Source of the DNA: Geothrix sp.
Lineage (GTDB): Bacteria; Acidobacteriota; Holophagae; Holophagales; Holophagaceae
Reading direction: 5' to 3'
Length of the DNA stretch: 64,000 bases
Assembly: GCF_020622065.1 (NCBI RefSeq)
Contig: NZ_JAHRYQ010000001.1
Span: forward strand, 186,001 to 250,000
Positions 44,425-53,479 of this stretch are shown here, piece after piece. A program made the translations under genes and the position numbers. The notes beneath the pieces were generated by a model. That model was not told the DNA's origin. It was given only the letters and a program-made list of their open reading frames with translations, and made no database searches. Position 1 is the stretch's first letter. Each line of letters begins with the position of its first letter.

Positions 44425-45096
44425 ATGAGGCGATTTTGGCAATTATTAGTTGGTTGGTTTTTTTTAATAAAGAACCGACGCAAAGGAATTCGTGTATCGC
44501 CAATCACATATGTGTCCTCAGACTGCTCCTTTGAGGGGCCGAACTATATAGATAGGTTTTGCAATATTCAAAAAATGCGCATGGGGAGGTATTCCTACAT
44601 TGGGTACGGTTCCACGGTTTATGGCGCAAACATCGGACGATTCTGTTCTATCGCTTCTGGAGTGAAAATCGGTCTAGGCAGTCATCCAGTGGACATGGTC
44701 TCTACCTCCCCTCTCTTCTACAGTCAATTTAATGCCTTTAGGGAAGATTGGGTAGGTGATCAGGCTGTCGAATTCGATTACAAAGAAGTCGTTATTGGCC
44801 ATGATGTTTGGATTGGCGCAAATGCGATTGTGATGAGTGGCGTCAAAATTGGTCATGGTGCTGTCATCGCGGCAGGAGCCGTTGTCACCAAAGATGTCCT
44901 CCCGTATTCCATTGTGGGGGGAGTGCCGGCTCGATTGATCCGGAATCGATTCTCTGCTGAAACCATTAAGGCTATCGAAGCGACGAATTGGTGGCGTAAA
45001 GATTGTGACGAATTGAAGAACCTATTACCCTTTTTTAAAAATGTTTCTGCTTTTGTTCAGCATGAATATTATCCAAAATATTCAAACGAGGATTGA
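44425..45096 (+). CDS. CatB/Xat-type sugar O-acetyltransferase
   Basis: 223 residues with hexapeptide repeats forming a left-handed helix: [38 protein letters not shown] and [19 protein letters not shown], then [20 protein letters not shown]. The GSHP segment with His is characteristic of xenobiotic/CatB-related acetyltransferases. It probably acetylates a hydroxyl of the repeat unit. The start ATG 44425 lies in an AT-rich stretch and has a weak ribosome-binding site. Confidence 0.82.
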   Translation: MRRFWQLLVGWFFLIKNRRKGIRVSPITYVSSDCSFEGPNYIDRFCNIQKMRMGRYSYIGYGSTVYGANIGRFCSIASGVKIGLGSHPVDMVSTSPLFYSQFNAFREDWVGDQAVEFDYKEVVIGHDVWIGANAIVMSGVKIGHGAVIAAGAVVTKDVLPYSIVGGVPARLIRNRFSAETIKAIEATNWWRKDCDELKNLLPFFKNVSAFVQHEYYPKYSNED

Positions 45097-45098
45097 TC

Positions 45099-46307
45099 GT
45101 GAAAATCGTCCATATCTGTTTAGAAGCCCCCTATATTGATGGATGGAATTATCAGGAGAACATGCTTCCGAGGCACCACGCGGAGCTTGGTCACGAAGTG
45201 ATTGTTATTGGATCGCGAAACAAACTGCCATACTATTTAAAGAACAAAATAGATTATACAAATTGTGATACTCCATATATGGTGGGATCAGTAAAAATTA
45301 TTCGAATTAATTGCAGTTTTTCAATTTTGCAAAAACTAAACTATTATCCTGCATTGCCATCTCTGTTAGAGGAAATTGCCCCTGACCTCGTCTACCATCA
45401 TGGTGGACAATCGCTTTCCCTACTGGCTTCTAAGTCATATGTGGATAAACATGATAAATCAAAGTTGTTCATTGATTTTCATTCGGAATACTATAACACG
45501 GCCAATTCCTGGTTTTCTCGAGTGATTCTCCATAAAACCATATGGAGATCTATCATTCAGTATTGCTTGCCTTCTGTTAGCCAAGTTTATTGTATTTCAT
45601 CATCGGTGAAGGAACTCTGTGAAGAATTATATGGTATAAATCCTAGACAAATAGAGTATCTCTATCTTGGTATGGATGTTGTATCGACCAATGAAGCAGA
45701 ACGGGAAAACATCCGACAATTGGTGCGGACGCAGCTGGGGATGGCTCCGAGTGACTTCTTGATCGTTACTGGAGGGAAAATCAACCCCGTCCGCAAAATT
45801 GAACTTCTCACAGAAGCCCTCCGGGGGCTTAACAGGGAGAGGGTCCATCTGGTTGTTTTCGGAACCCCAGACCCCGGTTTTGAATCGTATGCAGCCCAAC
45901 TTGGGGCAGGGGTGCCCCGGGTGCACTTCGTGGGCTGGTGCAATACCGAAGCGATCAACAGGTACTTCCTTGCCTCGGACTTGGCTGCTTTTCTCGGTGG
46001 GCAATCCGTTCTATGGCAGCAATCGATCGCGGCGGGGCTGCCAGGTCTGTTCAGGAAACGGGCGGGACATGAACATTTGAACCAGGGAAATTGTTTGTAT
46101 ATCTACACAGACATGGTCGAAGAAGTCGAACAGTGGTTGAGAATCCTGACCGACCCGGCGAATGGGCAGATCCTGGACGGTATGCGGGAGCGAGCCATCT
46201 CTCTTGCCACGGGAGAGATGTCCTATCGTTTGGAGGCAGAGCGGGTCGTTGCCAAATACTTGGAACTGAACGCGGCTCGGTCGACCGATGAGTGCGCCAA
46301 TTCATAG
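45099..46307 (+). CDS. Glycosyltransferase (GT4-like)
   Basis: 402 residues from GTG 45099, which follows ACGAGGA closely; a TTG at 45093 overlapping the previous stop is the alternative. The N-terminal VKIVHICLEAPYIDGWNY and the central TGGKINPVRKIELLTEAL segment correspond to the two GT-B lobes. The C-terminal lobe (VHFVGWCNTEAINRYFLASD) lacks the usual second Glu of the Glu-x7-Glu motif: FLGGQSVLWQQSIAAGLPG has Gln in its place. This may mark a divergent family. AT-rich at 45230-45660. Confidence 0.72.
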   Translation: MKIVHICLEAPYIDGWNYQENMLPRHHAELGHEVIVIGSRNKLPYYLKNKIDYTNCDTPYMVGSVKIIRINCSFSILQKLNYYPALPSLLEEIAPDLVYHHGGQSLSLLASKSYVDKHDKSKLFIDFHSEYYNTANSWFSRVILHKTIWRSIIQYCLPSVSQVYCISSSVKELCEELYGINPRQIEYLYLGMDVVSTNEAERENIRQLVRTQLGMAPSDFLIVTGGKINPVRKIELLTEALRGLNRERVHLVVFGTPDPGFESYAAQLGAGVPRVHFVGWCNTEAINRYFLASDLAAFLGGQSVLWQQSIAAGLPGLFRKRAGHEHLNQGNCLYIYTDMVEEVEQWLRILTDPANGQILDGMRERAISLATGEMSYRLEAERVVAKYLELNAARSTDECANS

Positions 46308-46405
46308 CCGGGAGATTCCATCTCTCTTCGGGCCAGCGCTATTATGGGAGCTAGGTCGGCGTTATTCTTAATTTTGGGGATCTTGTCCGCATGAGGAAGT
46401 AGTTG

Positions 46406-47533
46406 ATGACCAAAACATTGAATAAAATTGCCATAACGGGCTCGTCAGGTTTTCTTGGCTGGCATCTCCGGTGTTGGGCGAAGCAGATGCCTTCCGTTGA
46501 AGTAATCGAAGTTCCGGATGAATCCTTTGATTCGCTGGAATCCTTGAGCGAGACCATCGGTTCGGCAGGCGTTGTCATCCATTTGGCCGGCATGAACCGT
46601 GGCCCTGAAGCAGAGGTCTACGAAACCAATCTGAAACTGGCCCGTAATTTGGCGGGAGCGCTGGATCGCCTCGGTGAGGCTCCGGTGATCTTGTTTGCCA
46701 ACTCCACCCATAGCTTTGGTGACAGCCCCTTCGGACAATCTAAACGGGAGGCTTCGGCTCTACTTGCGATGTGGGCAAAGGATCGAGGCGCGCGCTATGT
46801 GGATGTGGTCCTTCCGCATCTCTTCGGCGAGGGGGGGCGGCCCTTCTACAACAGTGCGTTCGCGACTTTTTGCCACCAGCTTGCCAATGGAGAGGAACCA
46901 CAGATTCTTCAGGATGGCCGAGTGGAGCTTATTCACGCACAGAGGGCGGCATCACGATTTATGGAACTGGCACTGGACACGGAAACTTCGGGTGCCGTTC
47001 GGATTGAAGGTATTCCGATGCAGGTCTCCGTCCTCTTGGCCCATCTCAAATCACTATACGGATCCTACGCGGAAGGTATCATCCCTGACCTCTCGGACCC
47101 CTTTCATCTGGATTGCTTCAATACGCTCCGCTCCTACCTATACCCGACCTGCTACCCAATGCCGCTGCGGCTGCATACCGACACTCGTGGCGGGCTTTTC
47201 GAAGCCGTGAAGACGCAGCATGGAGGGCAGGCTTTCCTTTCCTCAACGCATCCAGGGATCACCCGTGGACGGCACTACCATCATCGGAAGGTGGAACGAT
47301 TCCTTGTGGTATCCGGTGAAGCGGAAATCAGGATTCGGCGCTTGTTTTCCATGGAGGTTCAGGTGTTCCGGGTCAGCGGAGCCGAGCCCTGTTTCGTGGA
47401 TATGCCGACATTCCACGCGCATGAAATCACCAATGTAGGCACCCGAGATCTTCTGACATTATTTTGGAGCCACGAAATTTTTAATCCTTCCGACTCCGAT
47501 ACGTACCCTGAACCGGTTATTCTGAATCAATGA
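46406..47533 (+). CDS. fnlB: FnlB/WbjC-type UDP-sugar reductase-epimerase with cupin domain
   Basis: 375 residues: an SDR domain (IAITGSSGFLGWHLRCW, then FANSTHSFGDSPFGQSK) fused to a C-terminal cupin (GLFEAVKTQHGGQAF ... TRGRHYHHRKVERFLVVSG). This layout is diagnostic of FnlB/WbjC/CapF, the second enzyme of UDP-L-FucNAc synthesis, which epimerises C3 and reduces C4 of the 4-keto-6-deoxy sugar. It overlaps the 2-epimerase gene by four bases. The TTG at 46403 is an alternative start. Confidence 0.9.
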   Translation: MTKTLNKIAITGSSGFLGWHLRCWAKQMPSVEVIEVPDESFDSLESLSETIGSAGVVIHLAGMNRGPEAEVYETNLKLARNLAGALDRLGEAPVILFANSTHSFGDSPFGQSKREASALLAMWAKDRGARYVDVVLPHLFGEGGRPFYNSAFATFCHQLANGEEPQILQDGRVELIHAQRAASRFMELALDTETSGAVRIEGIPMQVSVLLAHLKSLYGSYAEGIIPDLSDPFHLDCFNTLRSYLYPTCYPMPLRLHTDTRGGLFEAVKTQHGGQAFLSSTHPGITRGRHYHHRKVERFLVVSGEAEIRIRRLFSMEVQVFRVSGAEPCFVDMPTFHAHEITNVGTRDLLTLFWSHEIFNPSDSDTYPEPVILNQ

Positions 47534-48657
47534 GCAAATTACGCGTCCTCACGGTTGTCGGAACCCGCCCCGAAATCATACGATTGTCCAGAGTCGTGGC
47601 CCAGTTGGAGCAGGACTTCGATCATCGGTTGGCCCACACCGGTCAGAACTATGATTTCGAACTCAATCAGGTCTTTTTCGAAGATTTGACCCTTCGCAAG
47701 CCCGACTACTTTCTAGGGGCAGTGGGTGGCGGTTTGGCTGAAACGATTGGTAACATCATCGCCCGCATCGACCCTGTTCTGGAAGAATTCCGGCCCGAAG
47801 CGATGCTCGTTCTCGGAGATACCAACAGCTGTCTAGCAGTGATTCCTGCCAAGCGACGCAAGATCCCAATATTCCACATGGAGGCGGGGAATCGATGCTT
47901 CGATCAGCGGGTGCCTGAAGAGACCAATCGCAAGATCGTGGACCACACCGCGGATATAAACCTACCATATAGTGACCACGCTCGGGAAAACCTCCTCCGC
48001 GAAGGGTTCCCCCCTGATCGCATTATCAAGACGGGGAGCCCGATGTTCGAGGTGCTGCATCACGCCATGGCGCGCATTGGCGCCTCGGATGTGCTGAACC
48101 GCCTTGCCCTTCAGCCGGACAACTACTTTGTGGTGAGTTGCCACCGCGAAGAGAATGTCGATGCCGAACCGAACTTGGTCCGTTTTGTGGATACGCTCAA
48201 CCAGCTCGCACTCAGCCGTGGAAAGCGTATCATCGTTTCTACGCACCCACGCACCCGGGCACGCCTGGATGCGCTGGGGTTGACCCTGGATCCTCGGGTG
48301 GATCTCCTCAAGCCTCTGGGGTTCCTCGACTATATCCGTCTCCAGCAGTCGGCATCCGCCGTTCTGTCCGACAGCGGCACCATTACCGAGGAATCGTCCA
48401 TCCTTGATCTGCCGGCCCTAAACCTGCGAGAAGCCCATGAGCGACCCGAGGGCATGGAAGAGGGGGCTGTAATGATGACGGGGCTGGCCTGGGGGCGGGT
48501 GGACCAAGCTCTCGCCATGCTCGAATCGCGCACGCGTGACAGGAGGCAATCCCGCATAGTCTCTGACTACACGGCGCCTCATGTCAGCCAGACGGTGGCA
48601 CGGGTGATCCTCAGCTATGCGGACTATGTCAACCGTGTGGTGTGGCGCCAGTATTGA
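47530..48657 (+). CDS. fnlC: UDP-N-acetyl hexosamine 2-epimerase, FnlC/WbjD type
   Basis: 375 residues. Non-hydrolysing 2-epimerase family: VVGTRPEIIRLSRVV at the start, THTGQNYD-type segment (AHTGQNYDFE), MLVLGDTNS, HMEAGNRCFDQRVPEE and SDSGTITEESSILDLP. FnlC/WbjD/CapG completes UDP-L-FucNAc from the FnlB product. It directly follows fnlB. By family it could also act on UDP-GlcNAc or serve as the missing 2-epimerase of the diamino uronic acid pathway; the coupling to fnlB favours the FucNAc role. Confidence 0.9.
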   Translation: MSKLRVLTVVGTRPEIIRLSRVVAQLEQDFDHRLAHTGQNYDFELNQVFFEDLTLRKPDYFLGAVGGGLAETIGNIIARIDPVLEEFRPEAMLVLGDTNSCLAVIPAKRRKIPIFHMEAGNRCFDQRVPEETNRKIVDHTADINLPYSDHARENLLREGFPPDRIIKTGSPMFEVLHHAMARIGASDVLNRLALQPDNYFVVSCHREENVDAEPNLVRFVDTLNQLALSRGKRIIVSTHPRTRARLDALGLTLDPRVDLLKPLGFLDYIRLQQSASAVLSDSGTITEESSILDLPALNLREAHERPEGMEEGAVMMTGLAWGRVDQALAMLESRTRDRRQSRIVSDYTAPHVSQTVARVILSYADYVNRVVWRQY

Positions 48658-48669
48658 GACCTCGCAGCC

Positions 48670-49908
48670 GTGCGCATCCTCATCCTATCCCAATATTTCG
48701 ACCCGGAACCTACGTTCAAGGGTCTGCTCTTCGCGCACGAGCTGATGAAGCAAGGGCATGTTGTTGAGGTACTGACGGGCTTTCCCAACTACCCGTTGGG
48801 GAAGTTGTACCCCGGCTACAGGATGAAGCTTCTACAAAGAGAAAACCTCGGTGGAATAAGAGTCACTCGGGTGCCTCTGTTTCCGAGCCATGATTCGGGC
48901 GGGTTCCGCAGAATGGCCTCCTACCTGAGTTTTGCGGGCACCGCAGCGCTGATGGGCCCTTGGGTGGTCCGGAAACCTGATGTCATTTACGCCTACCACG
49001 GCAATGCCACCATAGGAGTGCCGGCTTGGGTGATCGGGATGATCCGACGAGTCCCGTTCGTACTGGATATTCAGGACCTTTGGCCGGATTCTGTCACATC
49101 CTCAGGCATGCTCCCTGCCAAATTCCAGGCCATGATTCCGGCCTTGGAAGCATGGTGCAGGTTTCTGTACCGCCGTTCCGCTCGGATCGTGGTGCTGTCG
49201 CCAGGATTGAAACGAGTCCTCATGGCTCGAGGTGTACCCGAGGAAAAGGTGGAGGTCATCCCGAACTGGTGCGATGAGATCCAGATCCAGCCTGGGTCAG
49301 CAAGGCCGGAGGAGGAAAGCCTCCTGGAGGGTCGTTTCAATGTGGTGATGGCAGGCAACATGGGTCGGATGCAAGGTCTGGATGTGGTCCTGGAAGCGGC
49401 CCAGCTCCTTCAAGGCCCTGCACCACAGGTGCAGTTTGTGCTGGTGGGTGGCGGCGTGGATCGGCCTCGCCTGGAAAAACGAATGGCTTCGCTGGGGTTG
49501 AAGAATATCCTCTTCTTGCCGGGAAGGCCGATGGATGAGATCGGCGCCCTGCTTCACCGTGCGGACGCATTGCTGGTCCACCTCAAGGATGATCCATTGT
49601 TCGCGATTACCATTCCTTCTCGCATTCAAGCCTACCTGGCGGTTGGTAGGCCGCTCTTGTGCGGAGTCCGCGGGGATGGGGCGGAGTTGGTAAAGGAGGC
49701 TGGAGCGGGCTTCTGCTTCGAACCAGAATGTCCAGAAGCCCTGGCGGGTGCCGTACTCACGGTCCTGAACCTGTCCACGGAGGAACGACGCGAGATCGGC
49801 AGGAGAGGCAGCGAATTCTATAAAGATCGGCTGTCTCTTTCCGTTGGAACGAAGGCCTTTCTTCGTTTTTTCGACCGAACCCTGAGTGGCAGGTCCCAAT
49901 TCAGTTAG
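48670..49908 (+). CDS. Glycosyltransferase, WbuB-like (putative L-FucNAc transferase)
   Basis: 412 residues from a GTG at 48670. Start RILILSQYFDPEPTFKGLLF, LTGFPNYPLGKLYPGYR and LDIQDLWPDSVTSSGML are hallmarks of the WbuB/WbjE group; VMAGNMGRMQGLDVVLEAA and FAITIPSRIQAYLAVGRPLL complete the GT4 donor lobe. WbuB in E. coli adds L-FucNAc, consistent with the fnlB-fnlC genes immediately before and fnlA immediately after. Confidence 0.85.
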   Translation: MRILILSQYFDPEPTFKGLLFAHELMKQGHVVEVLTGFPNYPLGKLYPGYRMKLLQRENLGGIRVTRVPLFPSHDSGGFRRMASYLSFAGTAALMGPWVVRKPDVIYAYHGNATIGVPAWVIGMIRRVPFVLDIQDLWPDSVTSSGMLPAKFQAMIPALEAWCRFLYRRSARIVVLSPGLKRVLMARGVPEEKVEVIPNWCDEIQIQPGSARPEEESLLEGRFNVVMAGNMGRMQGLDVVLEAAQLLQGPAPQVQFVLVGGGVDRPRLEKRMASLGLKNILFLPGRPMDEIGALLHRADALLVHLKDDPLFAITIPSRIQAYLAVGRPLLCGVRGDGAELVKEAGAGFCFEPECPEALAGAVLTVLNLSTEERREIGRRGSEFYKDRLSLSVGTKAFLRFFDRTLSGRSQFS

Positions 49909-49972
49909 GGGCGGACATACCCCCCTTTTTTCCTTTTTAATCATGATCCATTCAGATACCACGGAGCCACGC

Positions 49973-50998
49973 ATGCCACCTCTTGCCGGCCTATCGAAAA
50001 AGAAACTGCTAATTACCGGAGGAACGGGTTCATTCGGTAATGCGGTTCTGCGTAAATACCTTCAATCCGATATCGCCGAGATCCGCATCTTCAGCCGGGA
50101 CGAGAAGAAGCAGGATGATATGCGCCATGAGTATCACGATGACCGGATTAAGTACTACATTGGTGATGTCAGGGAGCCGGACGGCGTGTCCTCAGCTCTG
50201 AGGGGGGTGGATTATGTCTTTCATGCGGCGGCCCTCAAGCAGGTGCCATCCTGTGAGTTCTACCCGGTCGAAGCTGTGCGCACCAATGTCATGGGCACCC
50301 ACAATCTATTGAATGCGTGCATCCGTGAAGGCATCCAGAAGGTCATCTGCCTCAGCACTGACAAAGCCGTATATCCCATCAATGCTATGGGTATCTCCAA
50401 GGCCCTCATGGAGAAGGTCGCGATTGCGGAATCACGCAATTTGGTAGAAGGGCAAACCACCATTGTCGTAACCCGCTACGGCAATGTTATGGCCTCGAGA
50501 GGTTCGGTCATACCACTCTTTTTGGATCAAATCCGCGCTGGGAAACCCCTTTCGGTGACGGATCCCAGAATGACCCGGTTCTTGATGCATCTCGATGTGG
50601 CGGTGGAGTTGGTCGAGTTTGCGTTTGAGCACGGTCGAAATGGGGATACGTTCATCAGAAAATCACCTGCGGCGACCATGGGAGATCTGGCTCAGGCGGT
50701 TAGAGAATTGTTGAAAGTGGAGAATCCCATTCAGATTATCGGAACCCGGCATGGCGAAAAGCTATACGAATCTCTGGTGTCGAGGGAAGAAATGGTTCGT
50801 GCGGAGGACATGGGTGGTTTCTACCGTGTTCCAGCCGATGCCCGAGATCTGAACTACGGGAAATATTTCACAGATGGGGATCTTAGTCTGAGCCAAGCAG
50901 AGGAATACCATTCCCATAACGCGCAGCGCCTGGATCTGCCCGCAATCCAGACGCTGCTGCAGACCCTGGATTGCGTTCGCGCCGCCAGGGCCCTTTGA
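49973..50998 (+). CDS. fnlA: UDP-GlcNAc 4,6-dehydratase/5-epimerase, FnlA/WbjB/CapE type
   Basis: 341 residues, the CapE length, without the N-terminal membrane domain of WbpM. Rossmann motif TGGTGSFGNAVLRKYL, AALKQVPSCEFYP, the active-site CLSTDKAVYPINAMGISK and RYGNVMASRGSVIPLF are intact. It catalyses the first step from UDP-GlcNAc to UDP-L-FucNAc. The order here is fnlB-fnlC-wbuB-fnlA rather than the common A-B-C. I set the start at ATG 49973 because GGAG lies eight bases upstream; ATG 49943 is in frame. Confidence 0.9.
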   Translation: MPPLAGLSKKKLLITGGTGSFGNAVLRKYLQSDIAEIRIFSRDEKKQDDMRHEYHDDRIKYYIGDVREPDGVSSALRGVDYVFHAAALKQVPSCEFYPVEAVRTNVMGTHNLLNACIREGIQKVICLSTDKAVYPINAMGISKALMEKVAIAESRNLVEGQTTIVVTRYGNVMASRGSVIPLFLDQIRAGKPLSVTDPRMTRFLMHLDVAVELVEFAFEHGRNGDTFIRKSPAATMGDLAQAVRELLKVENPIQIIGTRHGEKLYESLVSREEMVRAEDMGGFYRVPADARDLNYGKYFTDGDLSLSQAEEYHSHNAQRLDLPAIQTLLQTLDCVRAARAL

Positions 50999-51041
50999 GG
51001 ATCCCTGCAGTTCCGGTAGTCTCCATCGATCGAATGCGGCT

Positions 51042-51680
51042 ATGAATGGGTCTCTGTTGAACATGTCCAACCTGGTCAAGCGATGCTTGGATCTGACGGT
51101 CAGCTCACTGCTCCTCCTGCTGATCTGGCCCATCCTGGTCCTTTTGTGGGTCCTCATTCGCTGGGGCATGGGGACGCCAACTCTCTACCGGCAGGTTCGG
51201 CCGGGATATCGGGGACGCCTCTTTCAGGTCTACAAGTTCCGGACCATGAATGAATCCAGGGATGTGGATGGCCTGTTGCTCCCTGACCGCGACCGCCTCA
51301 CCTGCCTGGGACGGTGGATGAGGAGGCTGAGCCTAGATGAACTGCCACAACTCTTTAATGTGGTCCTCGGGGATATGAGCTTAGTTGGACCACGTCCCCT
51401 GCTGATGCAGTACTTAGAGCGCTATTCTCCGGAGCAAGCCCGGCGGCACGAGGTCCGGCCGGGGATTACGGGCTGGGCCCAGGTGAACGGGCGAAATGCT
51501 CTGAGTTGGGAGGAAAAATTTCGCCTCGATGTTTGGTATGTTGACCATCAGACATTTTGGCTGGACCTCAGAATCCTCTTTCTGACCGCGTGGAAGGTGG
51601 TCCGCCGGGATGGCATCAGTGCCGCTGATTCCGCGACCATGCCAGAATTCTTAGGGACCAATCCTCCCCCGAAAAGCTGA
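51042..51680 (+). CDS. Initiating phosphoglycosyl transferase, PglC/WcaJ superfamily
   Basis: 212-residue short monotopic enzyme. One N-terminal membrane hairpin (TVSSLLLLLIWPILVLLWVLI) is followed by YRQVRPGYRGRLFQVYKFRTM, LSLDELPQLFNVVLGDMSLVGPRP and WAQVNGRNALSWEEKF, the conserved core including the catalytic Asp-Glu dyad (DELPQ). It transfers sugar-1-phosphate from a UDP-sugar to undecaprenyl phosphate, starting the repeat unit. Size and sequence fit PglC, which uses UDP-diNAc-bacillosamine, and the needed dehydratase, aminotransferase and acetyltransferase occur at 61448, 57690 and 57019. ATG 51063 is an alternative start. Confidence 0.85.
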   Translation: MNGSLLNMSNLVKRCLDLTVSSLLLLLIWPILVLLWVLIRWGMGTPTLYRQVRPGYRGRLFQVYKFRTMNESRDVDGLLLPDRDRLTCLGRWMRRLSLDELPQLFNVVLGDMSLVGPRPLLMQYLERYSPEQARRHEVRPGITGWAQVNGRNALSWEEKFRLDVWYVDHQTFWLDLRILFLTAWKVVRRDGISAADSATMPEFLGTNPPPKS

Positions 51681-51784
51681 AAATCCTGCGGCCTTCCCGA
51701 CTCAGCAAGGCCTAAGTTCGTCGGCCCTGAATAAGTCCAAAATATAGATTTGGCAGGAATTTGCGGGAACTTCAGGCATGTCTG

Positions 51785-51827
51785 GTACACCAGAAAGTGA
51801 GGGGGGACCCCCAATTTTCTGGTGTAC
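51785..51827 (+). promoter_or_regulatory. Hairpin just ahead of the transposase start
   Basis: GTACACCAGAAA (51785-51796) pairs perfectly with TTTCTGGTGTAC (51816-51827), with G-rich and C-rich blocks in between. In transcripts entering from outside, it would sit directly against the ATG at 51830 and could block its translation, a control seen in other insertion sequences. Confidence 0.5.
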
Positions 51828-51829
51828 GG

Positions 51830-52201
51830 ATGAAGCCGAAACCGAGGCGGACAACGAGCGAGCAGCTGGTGATCGGCTGGAAGCTGGACCTGGCGCTGGA
51901 CCCGAACCACGAGCTGGTGCGGCTGGCGGCGGTGATCCCCTGGGAGGATCTGACGGCGGAATTCGGCCGCATGAATGTGCTCGACCTAGGGCGTCCTGGC
52001 ATTCCGGTCCGGTTGATGGCGGGCCTTCATCTGCTGAAGCACACCTACGGACTGTCGGATGAACAGGTGGCGAAGGGCTGGGTGGCCCACCTCTGGGCCC
52101 TTTTGCGTCTGCTCATAGGCGAGGTGAGGCGGACCATCAGCGCCCTGATCGCCTTCCTCGAACCTCAGGCGGGGTTCAGGCCGCTTCTCATATCCTTCTG
52201 A
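51830..52201 (+). pseudogene. Truncated IS5/IS1182-like transposase
   Basis: 123 residues. The N-terminal part PKPRRTTSEQLVIGWKLDL, then DPNHELVRLA, FGRMNVLDLGRPGIPVRLMA and LKHTYGLSDEQVAKGW, matches IS5-superfamily transposases up to the point where the catalytic DDE region should begin. It then continues into an unrelated or C-terminal stretch (LRLLIGEVRRTISALIAFL) and stops. The whole DDE core is missing, so the product cannot transpose. An internal deletion joining N- and C-terminal pieces is the simplest explanation. Confidence 0.82.
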
Positions 52202-52235
52202 CCTCGCGCGGTGGGTTTTTCAGGGCCGACTAAGT

Positions 52236-53477
52236 TCAGGTGCGCAGAGTCACGCGGCGAAGACAGTCCTCGATCAGGTCATAGCCATCCCAGATGGGCT
52301 CAAAGGCCAAGGCCTCACCAATGGGCACGATTCGATCAAGGCCCAAGGAACCACCTTGATAAGCCAGATGGGTGAGCTCGCCTGGTTCGAACCCGAAATG
52401 AGTCAGCGTCTGGTCCCCATCATCCAGGTGACAGGTGAGCTCCTCAAGGGAGTCCAGGCGAATCATACGCAGAAAGCCCCCGCCACAGGTGGCCTTGTCC
52501 AACAGGTGGTTCTGTTCCAGGGTCGCCACCACCAAGGAAGGGTGACTGAAATCGATCCTCACCTCGGCCCTTGCGGCTAGATCAAAGGCAGCATTGGCCC
52601 GTTTGGAGGCATGGGGGATCGAAGTCGAGTGATTGCGCCGGGCAGCCTCGACCTGCAGCTTTTCCAGGAATACCGGGGTAGCACTTGCCACTTCTGAGGC
52701 TGAACCACACCAGAAGAGGACTTGGGGCGATGAACAAGCCGCCTGATTAAACCAGAAGAAGTCGTTATAGAAGGCGCTCGCCAGCTTCTCCTGCTCTGTC
52801 TGCCCCAGAGCCAAGTAGGACGCTGCTTTGATCATGGCGTAGGAATACTTGCTCGCAAAGCTGCGCTCGCTAGCATGGGGATTCAGGGGCACCCCACGCA
52901 GGGCCTGAACCGTCTCATTCCCACCCCAGACGATCCTGTGGCCGCACCAATCCGAAAAGCCACCGGATAGGGCTGCATCATGTTCGTAGGTCACGAAACG
53001 ATTGGCTGTTGCGAGATCCGGGAAGCGCAGGGCCACCTCCCCGATGGCCTTTAACAGTTCGCCCACCAGAAAGGGTTGCTCGCGAGAAAGCCGAACGACA
53101 TTCTGATTGCCCGCCAGGTAGGCAAGGGCCCACGAGTAAAGGAAAAGGGTGTCGATGTTCGAGGGGGCCACATGAAAGACTCGGCCCACTGGAACCCAGA
53201 TGAGATTCCCAGCGGTCCTGGCTCTGTGCGCGTCGCGGAGTCTAATCAGGTTTGATTTCCGGAGCCAGAACGCGGTGGCCACGCTTGCCGGATCTTGACG
53301 GAGCGTTGGGGAGCCCTTGAGAAGGTATTCGGACAAGGCCGCAAGGGCGTCAATGCGATGCGCGGCGAAGGGCTCTGCAGGGGGCACCCTGGTCTCGAGA
53401 AAGGACTTGAGGTCGGCTGAGACCGTTGGGGCGAGTATGTGCACCCTTTGCGTCCAGTGGGTGGTGGTGACACTCAT
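52236..53477 (-). CDS. LuxC-type acyl-protein/acyl-CoA reductase
   Basis: 413 residues. LuxC belongs to the aldehyde-dehydrogenase superfamily and reduces an enzyme-bound acyl group to an aldehyde with NADPH. The presumed catalytic Cys lies in FNQAACSSPQVLFW; VGRVFHVAPSNIDTLFLYSW and LAGNQNVVRLSREQP correspond to the cofactor-binding half. I placed the start at ATG 53477, which has AGGAGG six to nine bases upstream, in preference to 53483 or 53519. It is the last gene of the minus-strand operon, starting two bases after the luxE-like gene ends. No luciferase (luxAB) is present in the window, so light production is not implied. Confidence 0.85.
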   Translation of the reverse strand: MSVTTTHWTQRVHILAPTVSADLKSFLETRVPPAEPFAAHRIDALAALSEYLLKGSPTLRQDPASVATAFWLRKSNLIRLRDAHRARTAGNLIWVPVGRVFHVAPSNIDTLFLYSWALAYLAGNQNVVRLSREQPFLVGELLKAIGEVALRFPDLATANRFVTYEHDAALSGGFSDWCGHRIVWGGNETVQALRGVPLNPHASERSFASKYSYAMIKAASYLALGQTEQEKLASAFYNDFFWFNQAACSSPQVLFWCGSASEVASATPVFLEKLQVEAARRNHSTSIPHASKRANAAFDLAARAEVRIDFSHPSLVVATLEQNHLLDKATCGGGFLRMIRLDSLEELTCHLDDGDQTLTHFGFEPGELTHLAYQGGSLGLDRIVPIGEALAFEPIWDGYDLIEDCLRRVTLRT

Positions 53478-53479
53478 GG

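Larger units (their letters stand above)
51720..52230. mobile_element. Internally deleted insertion sequence with intact ends
   Basis: Terminal inverted repeats GTCGGCCCTGAA at 51720-51731 and its complement at 52219-52230 enclose 511 bp. A seven-base direct repeat TAAGTTC flanks both ends (51713-51719 and 52231-52237), consistent with a target-site duplication. The element holds a truncated transposase gene. It lies between convergent operons and the right duplication overlaps the stop codon of the luxC-like gene without altering it. Confidence 0.85.
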
